In this document: piece by piece, positions 15,826 to 23,945 of the stretch
Position numbering within the stretch: the first letter of the stretch is position 1
Layout: each line of letters opens with the position of its first letter
NCBI GenBank assembly: GCA_964497615.1
Contig: CAZCEC010000010.1
Span: 56,564-120,563, forward strand
Length of the DNA stretch: 64,000 nucleotides
Direction of reading: 5' to 3'
Source of the DNA: CAZCEC01 sp964497615
GTDB lineage: Bacteria; Chloroflexota; Anaerolineae; Anaerolineales; UBA6663
The notes under the pieces: model-generated
What the model saw: only the letters and a program-made list of their open reading frames with translations
The model's database searches: none
What the model was told of the DNA's origin: nothing
Translations under genes and position numbers: made by a program

Positions 15826-16776
15826 TTTGGCGCGGAGACCGGTGAGGCCGGCCACCAGGTAGATGAGGCCGCCCACCAGGCCCATGACCACATCCAGCGA
15901 ATAGACCGCCAGCGAGAGCGCCACGGCCTCGGCCGCGCCCACGCCCACTTGGCCGAAGAGGGTTACGTACAACCCCTCGCGCACGCCCAACCCGGCGATA
16001 GAGATGGGCACCAGCAGTGCGGCCGCGGCGACGGGCACGAACAGGAAGAAGACGCCCACGGGCACAGCTAGCCCGAGCGCCCGCGACACCAGCACGCTCT
16101 CCACGATCAACGTCAAATTGAAGACCAGCGACCAGAGCAGCGCGCCGCCCACCCCGCGCGCGCCGCAGGCCGTGATGACGGCATAGGTGCGGCCGATCCA
16201 GGCGTCGCCCGCGGGCGAGAGCGCGGCGGGCAGCCAGCGCGTGAGGCGGCGAATGAGCCGGCCCTCGAACAGCAGCCCGCTCCCCACCAGCACGGCGAGG
16301 GCCAGCGCGGCAATCAACAGGGCCAGATTGGCGGGCAGCAATTGGTAAGCGAAGGGCAGCACGGCCAGCGCCAGGACGAAGAGCATGATGAAGCCCGTCA
16401 GCCGGTCCACCAGCGCGGTGCCGGCGGCCTGCTGCGAGGTCGCGCCCGGCCCAATCTCCAGCACGCGCACCACGTCTCCGCCGAAGCCGGTGGGCAGAAA
16501 GGTGTTGAAGAACGCGCCCACGAAGTACAGGTAGACCGCGCGGCCAAAGCTCACCCGCGCGCCCACCGCCCGCAGCAGCCAGTGCCAGCGCGCGGCGCGG
16601 ATGAGGATGCCGGCAAAGGCCAGCGCCACCGCCACCCCGTACAGGCGCAGGTCGGCGCGGCGGGCAGTGGCGGCCAACTGCTCCAGGCCGGCCTGCGAGA
16701 GCACCCACGTGAGCAGCACGGCGGAGATGAGGATGCGGGCGAGGTTGAGCAGCAGGCGGCGGGTGTTCGGTGTCAT
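15817..16776 (-). CDS. Flippase-like / lysylphosphatidylglycerol synthase transmembrane family protein
   Basis: A 319-residue integral membrane protein with about eight helices of the UPF0104/LPG_synthase_TM family. The family's YFVGAFFNTFLPTGFGGDVVRV segment (about residues 82-103) is present, as is the later PISIAGLGVREGLYV. Members lack the soluble synthetase domain of MprF and are thought to move lipids or lipid-linked sugars across the membrane. The ATGA overlap with the glycosyltransferase upstream puts both in one operon, consistent with lipid-linked sugar handling. Its exact substrate is unknown. Confidence 0.85.
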   Translation of the reverse strand: MTPNTRRLLLNLARILISAVLLTWVLSQAGLEQLAATARRADLRLYGVAVALAFAGILIRAARWHWLLRAVGARVSFGRAVYLYFVGAFFNTFLPTGFGGDVVRVLEIGPGATSQQAAGTALVDRLTGFIMLFVLALAVLPFAYQLLPANLALLIAALALAVLVGSGLLFEGRLIRRLTRWLPAALSPAGDAWIGRTYAVITACGARGVGGALLWSLVFNLTLIVESVLVSRALGLAVPVGVFFLFVPVAAAALLVPISIAGLGVREGLYVTLFGQVGVGAAEAVALSLAVYSLDVVMGLVGGLIYLVAGLTGLRAKSG

Positions 16777-18866
16777 GGCAGGTCGAGGGTCGTAAGCCGC
16801 AGGGCATCTTCGCCAGTGGAGAGCGGAACCCGCGCACCGGTGATGGGATCATACAATCCAATCTGAAGCGGGTAAATGCCGAGCGCGAGGCCGTCTGGTA
16901 ACGGCAAGATGAAGAGCTGAAGGAAGGTGTCCCCGGACCGCAGGGTGGCGGGGTCCACGTCGAGCCGGTCTTCGCCGGTCAGCACCGCGCCCTCCGGGCT
17001 AAGCAGGTGGCTGAAGAGCTTCAGCGGCAAGGGCGTGCCGGAGAGGACCTCGACCGGGCGCGGAGCAGGTGGGATGAATCCCTCGCCGATGCGCCAGTAG
17101 GTGATCAGGCGCAGGCTGGGCGGCTCGCCCGCATGGCGCTCGATGGTGTAGCCGGCGCAGCGCCAGCCATTAGCGAAGTCCGCCGTCATTGGGAACGCGG
17201 GCTGGGATTCGGACGGCAGGCGCGTGAGGCTGAGAGCGGCAGGCTCTCCGTCCAGGGACGGGCCAAAGGCGGCGGGCTCAGCCGAGGCGCGCAGCAGCAC
17301 CAGCGCCTCCTGCTCGGGATACAGCCAGGCCCGCTCCGGCGAGAAGACGCGCGGGTGCAGGTCAAGTATCGGCGTCTCCAGGGCCAGTGCCACGGCATCG
17401 GCGGGGTGCAGGGTGCGCGAGGTGAGCGCGAGGTCGCTGCCTGGCGGCAGCAGGCGCAGCGCGGGCCCCGCCTCATGCAAGTCCGCTCGATATAGATACC
17501 GCACCGCCGGTAGCGCCGGCCATTCTATGAAATAGTCCGGCAAGTCGCGGGCGGCGAGGAGGGCGAGGTAGAGGAGGGCGAGCAGCCAACCTACCCCCCT
17601 AACCCCCCTCCCTAAAAGGGAAGGGGGGAAGCGAGCATGCCCGCCGGCCGCTTTCCCGGCAGCCGAAGGGGGCGCTTCGACGCCCTTCTGCGCTGTGCCT
17701 CCCCTTTCTCCTCCCTCGCGGGGAGAAGAAGAGGGTTGGGGGGATGAGGGAGGTCGGCCAGGCCTAAAAGGCCCACCGATGGCCGCCGCGCCCACCGCGG
17801 GCAAGATGAAAAATACCGGCTGCGCCGCAATCGTGTGGCCCAGGCTGGCGGCGGGGGTGCTTAGGAAGGCCGGAGCCAGCCCGCCCAGGAGCCACAGCAG
17901 CAGGAAGGCATGGCGCGGCTCGCGCCAGCGCCGCAGGCAGACGAGGATGCCCACCAGGAACAGGAGCGCCCCGCCCCACCCGAACACTGGCCGGCCCGGG
18001 ATGTTGTAGAGAAACTCCGGATCGCCGGTGAAGGCGAACATACCGAGGGTTTCGAGGGTGGTGCGCAGCACCAGGCGCGGGTCACCTCGCAGCAGATCGA
18101 GCAAGGGCTGGCCCACGACGCCCAGACGCTCTTCGCCGCCGGGGGCGGAGGCGATGGCGATGGCGAGCGGCACGGTGAGCACGGCAGCGACGAGGCCGGC
18201 CGCCGCCAGGTAACGCCAGCGGGCGCGGAACAAGGCTTTGTGAAAGAGCCAGAGATAAGCGGCGAAGGCGAGGAGGATGACGGGCACCACGCGCGCGGCG
18301 TAGTAGGTGTGGAGCGCGGCGGCGAGGGCGAGGCCGGCCAGCGCCGCAGTAACGTAGCTTTGTATCTTGAAGGATGGGCTTCGCCCATCCTTCAAGATAC
18401 AAAGAAAACAGTCGAGACTGAGCAGCATCAAGACGACTTCGCTCACATGCCGCAGCTTGAAGCGTGAATACATCAGCCCCCAGAAGGCGAGCGCCAGGCC
18501 AGCGGCGGCGATGACGGCCACCGGCGCGCCAAACTGCCGGCGCGCCAGGCGGTACAGCGCGGCGACGCTGAGCAGGCCGAGGAATGCAGACAGCAGCCGC
18601 ACGCTGAACAGGCTGCGCCCGACGAGGGCCATCCACCCAGCGCTGAGGTAGTGGTACAGCGGCTCGTGGCCCTCGGCCTGTGGGAAGTAAAGGTGCAGGC
18701 CCGTAGCCGCCAGCGCGGCGTGGACGGTCGTCTCCACCACCTCGTCATCGCGCCAGCCGGGGGGCACGTCGTCCAGGCGATAGACGCGCAGCCAGGCGGC
18801 GGCCAGCAGGATCACGATGATCCAGAAGCGATGCGACCAGCGGGGCACCGCGCCATTGTAGCGCAT
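16773..18866 (-). CDS. GT39-like membrane glycosyltransferase (ArnT/PMT fold)
   Basis: A 697-residue protein with about 10-12 N-terminal membrane helices and a soluble C-terminal domain (from about 440). The first helix is followed by YRLDDVPPGWRDDEV, the catalytic acidic loop of the GT39/ArnT fold, and EGHEPLYHYLSAGW follows. Such enzymes transfer sugars from polyprenyl phosphates on the outer face of the membrane. Two kinds of repeat lie in frame: a 47-base palindrome encoding residues about 154-170, and C/G-rich repeats encoding residues about 371-427, a low-complexity Pro/Ser/Gly/Arg stretch. Family length without them is close to 620. It starts divergently from the DUF2270 gene. Confidence 0.85.
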   Translation of the reverse strand: MRYNGAVPRWSHRFWIIVILLAAAWLRVYRLDDVPPGWRDDEVVETTVHAALAATGLHLYFPQAEGHEPLYHYLSAGWMALVGRSLFSVRLLSAFLGLLSVAALYRLARRQFGAPVAVIAAAGLALAFWGLMYSRFKLRHVSEVVLMLLSLDCFLCILKDGRSPSFKIQSYVTAALAGLALAAALHTYYAARVVPVILLAFAAYLWLFHKALFRARWRYLAAAGLVAAVLTVPLAIAIASAPGGEERLGVVGQPLLDLLRGDPRLVLRTTLETLGMFAFTGDPEFLYNIPGRPVFGWGGALLFLVGILVCLRRWREPRHAFLLLWLLGGLAPAFLSTPAASLGHTIAAQPVFFILPAVGAAAIGGPFRPGRPPSSPQPSSSPREGGERGGTAQKGVEAPPSAAGKAAGGHARFPPSLLGRGVRGVGWLLALLYLALLAARDLPDYFIEWPALPAVRYLYRADLHEAGPALRLLPPGSDLALTSRTLHPADAVALALETPILDLHPRVFSPERAWLYPEQEALVLLRASAEPAAFGPSLDGEPAALSLTRLPSESQPAFPMTADFANGWRCAGYTIERHAGEPPSLRLITYWRIGEGFIPPAPRPVEVLSGTPLPLKLFSHLLSPEGAVLTGEDRLDVDPATLRSGDTFLQLFILPLPDGLALGIYPLQIGLYDPITGARVPLSTGEDALRLTTLDLP
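17589..17628. repeat. C-rich palindromic repeat in the GT39 gene, copy A
   Basis: CCTACCCCCCTAACCCCCC on the plus strand, then TCCCT AAA AGGGAAGGGGGG, an imperfect hairpin. It matches the elements at 5177, 20258 and 54684. On the coding (minus) strand it reads PPSLLGRGVRGVG-like sequence in frame. Confidence 0.75.
17699..17752. repeat. C-rich palindromic repeat in the GT39 gene, copy B
   Basis: A second copy of the same element, about 70 bases from copy A: CCTCCCCTTTCTCCTCCCT, a short CGCG turn, then GGGGAGAAGAAGAGGG and TTGGGGGGATGAGG. On the coding strand it gives PPSSPQPSSSPREGGERGG-like residues in frame. Together the two copies account for a stretch that has no counterpart in related glycosyltransferases. 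Confidence 0.65.
18358..18404. repeat. Perfect 22-bp-arm palindrome inside the GT39 gene
   Basis: Arms of 22 bases (18358-18379 and 18383-18404) are exact complements around a TTC loop; the centre reads GATGGGC TTC GCCCATC. It lies in frame and encodes a KDGRSPSFKIQ-like stretch between two membrane helices. Such length and perfection in coding DNA is far beyond chance and points to a recent insertion or to selection on DNA/RNA structure. Confidence 0.85.
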
Positions 18867-18915
18867 GGCGATGGTGCTACAATCGATTTGTCAGCCGCGA
18901 TTGAGAGGCCAGTTC

Positions 18916-20007
18916 ATGGAAGACATCAAGTCCACCAGCGGCGCGGACCCGAACGCGGGCGCCGCGCCCCCGACGCCCGAGCCGGTGTGGAAGTTCCGGG
19001 GATACAACCTGCGCCCGTCGGAATTCACCACCGCGATGGTGCACTTCTACCGCGGCGAGTTGGACCGCAGCAACACCTGGCGTACGCGGCTGGACAACAC
19101 CACCAACTGGGCCGTCGTCACCACCGGCGCCGCCATCTCCTTTGCCCTGTCGGACCCGCTGCATCACTACGGTGTCATCATCCTCGACACCCTGTTGGTG
19201 ACTTTGTTCCTGTGGATCGAGGCACGGCGCTACCGGTACTATGAACTGTGGAGCCGGCGCGTGCGGCTGATGGAGACCGACTTCTTTGGGGCGATGCTGG
19301 TGCCGCCCTTCGCCCCCAACCCGGAGTGGGCCGAGAACCTGGCCGAGTCACTACTACACCCGGAGTTCCCCATCAGCATGTGGGAAGCGTTTGGGCGGCG
19401 CTTCCGGCGCAACTACTTCTGGATCTTCGGCATCCTGGGCATGGCCTGGGCGCTCAAGAGCTTTGTGCACCCCGTGGCGGCGACGAGCTGGGCGGAGTTC
19501 CTGGAGCGCTCGGCGCTGGGGCCGGTGCCCGGCTGGGTCATGCTGCTGGCCGGCCTAATCTACAACGGGGTGTTGTTCCTGGTCGGGTTCGGCACCGCCG
19601 GGCTCACGCAGGCCAGCGGCGAGGTGCTGCCCAAGTGGGGCGAGTTCCCGGTGTTGAGCGGGCTGTGGGGGGCGATGGAGACGCACGACACGCACACCGG
19701 CGACGAGCCGCGCGCGGGGTTGGGCGCGTATGCCCGCCGCCGCCAGCAGCTCCTGGCGCTCATCATCGCCACCAAGCCGCAGGCGGTGGCCGACCAAATA
19801 CTGCAGGAGCTCAAACGCGGGGTGACGGCCCTGCATGGGCGCGGGATGTATACCCAGCAGGACCGCGAAGTGCTGCTGGTGGCGGTGACGGTCACCGAGA
19901 TGGCGCGCCTTAAGGCGCTGGTCAGCGCGGTGGACCCAAACGCGTTTGTGATCGTGTCGCCCGCGCGGGAGGTGCTGGGGCGAGGCTTCCAGCCGCTAAG
20001 GAAGTAG
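18916..20007 (+). CDS. DUF2270 domain membrane protein
   Basis: A 363-residue protein. The core (about 35-235) is DUF2270: FTTAMVHFYRGELDRSNTWRTRLDNTTNWAV, then paired membrane helices and IEARRYRYYELWSRRVRLMETDFF. Two more helices follow (about 150-225). The C-terminal 95 residues (LLALIIATKPQAVADQILQELKRGVTAL to FVIVSPAREVLGRGF) match the DUF2179/YitT-type ligand-binding domain. The ATG at 18916 was chosen over one at 18865 because the latter overlaps the divergent gene and adds nothing conserved. TACAAT at 18889-18894 may be its -10. The 3' end overlaps the radical SAM gene by 12 bases. Function unknown. Confidence 0.83.
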   Translation: MEDIKSTSGADPNAGAAPPTPEPVWKFRGYNLRPSEFTTAMVHFYRGELDRSNTWRTRLDNTTNWAVVTTGAAISFALSDPLHHYGVIILDTLLVTLFLWIEARRYRYYELWSRRVRLMETDFFGAMLVPPFAPNPEWAENLAESLLHPEFPISMWEAFGRRFRRNYFWIFGILGMAWALKSFVHPVAATSWAEFLERSALGPVPGWVMLLAGLIYNGVLFLVGFGTAGLTQASGEVLPKWGEFPVLSGLWGAMETHDTHTGDEPRAGLGAYARRRQQLLALIIATKPQAVADQILQELKRGVTALHGRGMYTQQDREVLLVAVTVTEMARLKALVSAVDPNAFVIVSPAREVLGRGFQPLRK

Positions 20008-21546
20008 TTGTTCCCTGTACCCCGCCGAGTTGTAGGCGCAAAACGGGATCATGCGCCCGTCGGGCAGCAAGAATTCCACGCAGCACTTCATCACATTCTT
20101 CACATTGAACGTCCACGGGTCCATGAAGTCGCGGGTGTTCACCATGAAGACGTGCCGGGCCAGGTCGCGCGGGGCGTGGGCGCTGAGTGGCAGGTGCGAT
20201 TGGCAGGCCGTGCACCGGTCGGCGGCGCGTGTAGGCGCGGGCGCGTGAACGCCATCTCCCCCCTTCCCGACAGCGCTCGAAAAGCGCCGGGATGGGGGGC
20301 CAGGGGGGTTCGGTCCGGCGAGGGTGCGGGCAACATCGGCGGCGGCGCGGTCGGAGCCGACCGGGGCGGACGACGACCACAGGCGCTCCAGGGTGTGGAG
20401 CAGGTCGTCGTTGAGGCCCGGCATGGTGCGGTTCTTGATGTAGTCCAGATACTGGTCAATGTCCAGCACGCGGGTGATGGGCGTGACGGTGTCGCCGTCG
20501 AGCAGGGCGTAGGTGACGAAGTTGCAGGTGGGCATGCAGCACGGCACCGGCACGAAGTCGCTGAGCTTGAACAGGCCGCCCGTCTGCGCCTCCAGGCCCT
20601 TGAGCACGTCCGGGATGCTCAAGCGCTGCATCGGGTCGGCGTCTGCCAGGTGGCGCTGGGCGCGGAAGGCGGGCTGAAAGTTGACGCCGAAGACGGCCGG
20701 GTGCCGCAGCCCAAACTCCACGATGCGGCCCACCTCGTGCTCGTTCACTCCGCGCTCCACCGCCGCCACCAGCACCGCGCGCACGTCGGCCTCGGCCAGC
20801 CGGTCGAGCGCCTTGATCTTCTCGTTCACCAGGTCGGCCCGGCCGCGCAGGCGCAGGTTGGTCTCGGGGTCGAAGCCGTCGAACTGCAAGTAGATGTGGG
20901 GTTTGAGCCGCGCCAGCCCGGCCAGGAACTTGTCATCGCGGGCGATGCGGATGCCATTGGTGTTGAGCATCACATAGCCGATGCCCTTGGCCTGCGCTAA
21001 CTCAATGAAGTCCAGGATGCGCGGGTGCAGGCTGGGCTCGCCGCCGGAGAACTGCACCACCTCCGGGTTGCCCTCCGCCGCCACGAAGCGGTCGAGGATG
21101 AACTCCACTTGCTCGTAGCTTAGCTCGAAGCCGCCGCCGATGTGGTGCGGGCCGAGGGGCGTGCCGCTGTTGGCGAAGCACAGCGGGCAGTCCAGGTTGC
21201 AGGCCGAGTTGACCTCGATGATGCCCAGGCAGGCATGCTGCTGGTGATCGGGGCACAGGCCGCAGTCGTGGGGGCAGCCGTGGCGCACCTCGGTGGCGAA
21301 CTCCAGCGGCAGGGTGCCGGGCTTGTTGTAGCGCGCGATCTCGGTGTAGAGCTGGGCGTCGCCAAACGTGCGGGCCTCGAACTGCCCATGTTCGGGGCAG
21401 CGCTTGCGCATGAAGACCTGGTTGTCGCGCAACAAGATGTGCGCGTCAATCACCCGCTTGCACACCGGGCACAGGCTGCGGGTGAACTCCCAGAAGATCT
21501 CCGGGCGGTCCTGCTTGACGATGGCGGGGCGGGTGGGCGCGGTCAC
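19996..21546 (-). CDS. Radical SAM protein of the tetraether lipid synthase (Tes/MJ0619)-like family
   Basis: A 516-residue radical SAM enzyme. In order: a zinc-ribbon-like CPVC (26-29) with CPEHG (50-54); a first CxxxCxxC (Cys91, 95, 98) followed by PDHQQHACLG; the canonical radical SAM motif CNLDCPLC (Cys116, 120, 123); GGEPSLHP; and C-terminal cysteine sites (CCMPTC, CTAC, KCC, PFCAYN). This multi-cluster arrangement is that of archaeal Tes/MJ0619, which joins phytanyl chains into tetraethers; bacterial homologues are suspected in membrane-spanning lipid synthesis. Residues about 412-429 come from an inserted repeat. The start is a GTG three bases after the upstream stop. Family call good; reaction inferred. 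Confidence 0.82.
   Translation of the reverse strand: MTAPTRPAIVKQDRPEIFWEFTRSLCPVCKRVIDAHILLRDNQVFMRKRCPEHGQFEARTFGDAQLYTEIARYNKPGTLPLEFATEVRHGCPHDCGLCPDHQQHACLGIIEVNSACNLDCPLCFANSGTPLGPHHIGGGFELSYEQVEFILDRFVAAEGNPEVVQFSGGEPSLHPRILDFIELAQAKGIGYVMLNTNGIRIARDDKFLAGLARLKPHIYLQFDGFDPETNLRLRGRADLVNEKIKALDRLAEADVRAVLVAAVERGVNEHEVGRIVEFGLRHPAVFGVNFQPAFRAQRHLADADPMQRLSIPDVLKGLEAQTGGLFKLSDFVPVPCCMPTCNFVTYALLDGDTVTPITRVLDIDQYLDYIKNRTMPGLNDDLLHTLERLWSSSAPVGSDRAAADVARTLAGPNPPGPPSRRFSSAVGKGGDGVHAPAPTRAADRCTACQSHLPLSAHAPRDLARHVFMVNTRDFMDPWTFNVKNVMKCCVEFLLPDGRMIPFCAYNSAGYREQLLP
20258..20310. repeat. C-rich palindromic repeat inside the radical SAM gene
   Basis: CCCCCCTTCCCG, an inner hairpin (AGCGC TCGAA AAGCGC), then CGGGATGGGGGGCCAGGGGGG. 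It is a longer-loop copy of the elements at 5177 and 17589. On the minus strand it reads in frame as a GPNPPGPPSRRFSSAVGKGG-like linker between the radical SAM core and the C-terminal cysteine domain. Confidence 0.7.
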
Positions 21547-21549
21547 GCG

Positions 21550-21942
21550 TTACGGGCCGCCACCCGACAGGCTGGCCAGGATGGCGAAGCAGGCCGCGCC
21601 AAACAGCAGGGCCGCGCACAGGGTCAGGAGCAGCGACACGCCAAAGGCTGCCAGTTCGCCCAGGGCGATCCAGTAGCGGTTCCTGGCGAAATAGATCATC
21701 GTGCCCAGGTTGAGCAGCAGCACCAGGCACGAGCAACCCAGATTTGCCGCGAAAAAGATGTCGGCGGCCAGGCCGGGGGCCACGCCCGCCTCGACCAGCA
21801 ATCCCTGAATCGCCACCGAACCCGTACCGCCCGCAACGACCAGCAAGAACCACAGCAGCCCATTGACGATGAACCAGCCAAAGAAGCCGGCCAGGAAGTG
21901 GAGGGTCTTTTGGCTGGTGGAGGTGTACTCGGTGCGCTTCAT
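21550..21942 (-). CDS. Small membrane protein in the Tes-like operon
   Basis: A 130-residue protein with four predicted membrane helices (about 13-35, 55-80, 87-105 and 100-125) and a short basic N-terminus. I do not recognise a family. It starts within the stop codon of the Lgt-like gene (TAATG) and ends three bases before the radical SAM start, so it is almost certainly co-translated with both. GCSCLVLLLNLGTMIYFARNRYWIALG in the middle is its most distinctive stretch. A role in the same membrane-lipid process is inferred only from position. Confidence 0.75.
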   Translation of the reverse strand: MKRTEYTSTSQKTLHFLAGFFGWFIVNGLLWFLLVVAGGTGSVAIQGLLVEAGVAPGLAADIFFAANLGCSCLVLLLNLGTMIYFARNRYWIALGELAAFGVSLLLTLCAALLFGAACFAILASLSGGGP

Positions 21943-22712
21943 TAGGCCGCCGCCGTCTGCCGCGCCGCCTGCCACCGCCGCGCGTAGTACCAGGCCAGGG
22001 CAGCGATCAGCGCCAGGCAGAAGAACTGCTGCCCGGTAAGGCCCAGCGCCACCACCTGATTGTTGCGCACGAACTCCACCAGGAAGCGGAAGACGGCGTA
22101 GCCGCCCAGCCCGAGCTTGAGCAGGTTGCCATTCTGCATCTTGGGATGGTCGCGCAGGAGGATGAGCGCGGCGAACCATAGCAGGTTGAAGGCCGAGTCG
22201 TACAAGGGCGTGGGGTGGACAAGCTGCGACAGGCCCGGCTGGACCTCGACCACGACGCCCCACGGCAGGGTCGTGACCTTGCCCAGGCCGTCCTCAAAGG
22301 TCAGGTAGTCGCCAATGCGGCCCACGGCGGCGGCCAGGGCCATAGCGGGCGCGAAGGCGTCACACGCGCACCCCGCTTTGCCGATGGCGCGGCTGGCGAT
22401 GTAGCCCGCGACATAAGCCCCAGCCACCGCGCCCAGGATGGAGCCGGGGCCAATGCGGGGGTCGAACAGGCTGAAGAAGTCCAGGGTGACGGGCGCGACG
22501 GCCAGGCCGTAGAAAAACAGCATCGAGAGCCGCGCGCCGACCATGCCGCCCACGAACGCCGCCAGGGTGATGGGGATGACCTCTTCCTTGGGCCAGCGGC
22601 GGCGGCGGGCTTCGAGGGTGAGCCACACCCCGCCTAGCAGCAAGCCGAGGACGAGGAAGAAGCCGTGTGAGTAGACGGGCAGACCGCCGATGGTGAAGAG
22701 GACGGGGCGCAT
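21942..22712 (-). CDS. Prolipoprotein diacylglyceryl transferase (Lgt)-like membrane protein
   Basis: A 256-residue, roughly seven-helix protein with the Lgt layout: YSHGFFLVLGLLLG near the N-terminus, GRIGDYLTFE (131-140) for the Lgt signature GRxGNF, HPTPLYDSAFNLLWF (166-180) for the HPTQLYE block, and FRFLVEFVR near the C-terminus. True Lgt enzymes attach diacylglycerol to prelipoproteins. Here the signature Asn is replaced by Asp135, and the His-containing loop before it is replaced by DPRIGPGSILGAV, so activity may differ. Lipoproteins elsewhere in the window show that the organism needs an Lgt, but this may be a specialised paralogue. It is the second gene of the Tes-like operon. Confidence 0.82.
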   Translation of the reverse strand: MRPVLFTIGGLPVYSHGFFLVLGLLLGGVWLTLEARRRRWPKEEVIPITLAAFVGGMVGARLSMLFFYGLAVAPVTLDFFSLFDPRIGPGSILGAVAGAYVAGYIASRAIGKAGCACDAFAPAMALAAAVGRIGDYLTFEDGLGKVTTLPWGVVVEVQPGLSQLVHPTPLYDSAFNLLWFAALILLRDHPKMQNGNLLKLGLGGYAVFRFLVEFVRNNQVVALGLTGQQFFCLALIAALAWYYARRWQAARQTAAA

Positions 22713-22716
22713 TCCT

Positions 22717-23151
22717 TCAGCCTCCTTTGTAGCCGGAAATCCGCCGGCCTAGCAGGGCCCCAATCCAGCCCGCGCCGGCCGCCAGGGCCGTGATCAGCAA
22801 GTCGAACAGGTCGAGGCCGCCAAAGAAGTACTCGATGAACAGGCTCAACACGCCTAACCCGAGGCCGATGATCACGCCATGGCGCTGAGCGGCGCTGGGC
22901 GCGACCGCAAGCACTGCCCAGGCCGAAGTCACGAAGGCGGTGATCAAGAGCGTCAGGCTGGCCACCCAGGCGCTGTTGCGAGTGGTGAAAGCCTCGACTT
23001 CATCGGCGCTGAGTGGGCCACGCCCCAAGAGAGGCAATAGGCGCGCGTAGCCGGCCACCACAATGAAGAGCAGAAAAAGGCTGGTGAAATAGCCGCCGAA
23101 GATGGCGGCGAAGATGCGGCCCCACTGGAGCGTGGTCGGTCGAGTTTCCAT
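22717..23151 (-). CDS. Hypothetical four-helix membrane protein, first gene of the Tes-like operon
   Basis: A 144-residue protein with four predicted helices (about 10-35, 62-85, 90-112 and 115-135). No family recognised. The ATG at 23151 was preferred to longer frames because the upstream part is shadow coding of the neighbouring region and the first helix begins ten residues later. Four bases separate it from the Lgt-like gene. FIEYFFGGLDLFDLLITALAAGAGW is the best conserved-looking segment. Confidence 0.68.
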   Translation of the reverse strand: METRPTTLQWGRIFAAIFGGYFTSLFLLFIVVAGYARLLPLLGRGPLSADEVEAFTTRNSAWVASLTLLITAFVTSAWAVLAVAPSAAQRHGVIIGLGLGVLSLFIEYFFGGLDLFDLLITALAAGAGWIGALLGRRISGYKGG

Positions 23152-23254
23152 AGGCCCCGGTTGAAGGCAGACGCCGCTTTGACCGGACAGACGCCGCCCC
23201 GGGCGGCGTGAATGGGGGGAGCATAGACGGCCAGGCTGATTAAGGCAAATCGGC

Positions 23255-23776
23255 TCAGGGTTGGAGCCCGCGCTGCAACAGGCCCACGCTGTAGAACTCA
23301 TACGAGGCGGCCCGGTCGGGCACGTCCACGACGTGGACGGTGAAGCGGCAGGGCAGGCCGTGGCCGGGCAGGCGCTCGCGGAAGAAGGCGGCGTAGGCGC
23401 GGGCGTAGGCGGCGCGCAGGCGCTCCACCTCGGCGGCATAGCCGGCCGGATCCACCAGGCGGTTGGGCGACTTGGGCTGGCAGCCAAAGGCGTGGACCTC
23501 GATGAAGTCTATCTCCGCGATGGAGGCGCACAGGCCCGCGTCGCGCAGCCACTTCTCCCAGCACTCGAAGACCAGCGGGATCTCGCGCTCAGGGTCCATC
23601 GTCACCAACTCAGCGCGCCCAAGCACGGACTGGGCCGAATAGCCGCCGGTGAGGCCGGCGAAGTAGATTTTCAAGTCGCCGTCCGGCTGGGCTTCGGTGA
23701 CGAGGTTGGACAGCACGGGCGTGTCGCCTTGATAGTAGTAGGTCAGCTTGCCGCGCTGTTTGATGTGGAAGGGCAT
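23255..23776 (-). CDS. Hypothetical protein
   Basis: A 173-residue soluble protein with good codon use. I do not recognise a family. It opens with FHIKQRGKLTYYYQGDTP, alternates short strands and helices, and contains DFIEVHAFGCQPKSPNRLVDP and RLPGHGLPCRFTVHVVDVPD. There is no signal peptide or membrane helix. It stands alone between two minus-strand operons: 103 bases separate it from the Tes-like operon and 169 from the creatininase gene. No function is proposed. Confidence 0.65.
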   Translation of the reverse strand: MPFHIKQRGKLTYYYQGDTPVLSNLVTEAQPDGDLKIYFAGLTGGYSAQSVLGRAELVTMDPEREIPLVFECWEKWLRDAGLCASIAEIDFIEVHAFGCQPKSPNRLVDPAGYAAEVERLRAAYARAYAAFFRERLPGHGLPCRFTVHVVDVPDRAASYEFYSVGLLQRGLQP

Positions 23777-23891
23777 AGAGAGTCTCCGGGCTCGAGATGG
23801 TTCTGAGCGAATTGCCCCGGCCAGGTCCAGCCGGGTTCGGCGGCAACCCGCTCCGCTTCGCTTCGGGGCGCTTCGCAGATGCGGCCGCCGT

Positions 23892-23917
23892 CGCGGGCCA
23901 TAAAGGACCCGCGCTAC
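23892..23917 (-). repeat. GTAGCGCGGGT hairpin repeat, copy 2
   Basis: Read on the minus strand: GTAGCGCGGGT, CC TTTAT GG, CCCGCG, then two bases and GGCGGCCG. It matches copy 1 at 13115 except for a paired change of GG/CC to CC/GG. It lies in the 169-base gap 23777-23945, where no gene was seen; the gap also has a TCCGCTTCGCTTCGGGGCGCTTCG run. Confidence 0.6.
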
Positions 23918-23945
23918 GAAAGGGAACGTCAGAGCGAGCGCCGCG

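Noticed and set aside
22717..23487. Longer 256-codon version of the first gene of the Tes-like operon
   Set aside because: The extra N-terminal part overlaps the neighbouring gene's DNA out of frame and is Pro/Ser/Thr/Ala shadow; the ATG at 23151 precedes the first helix.
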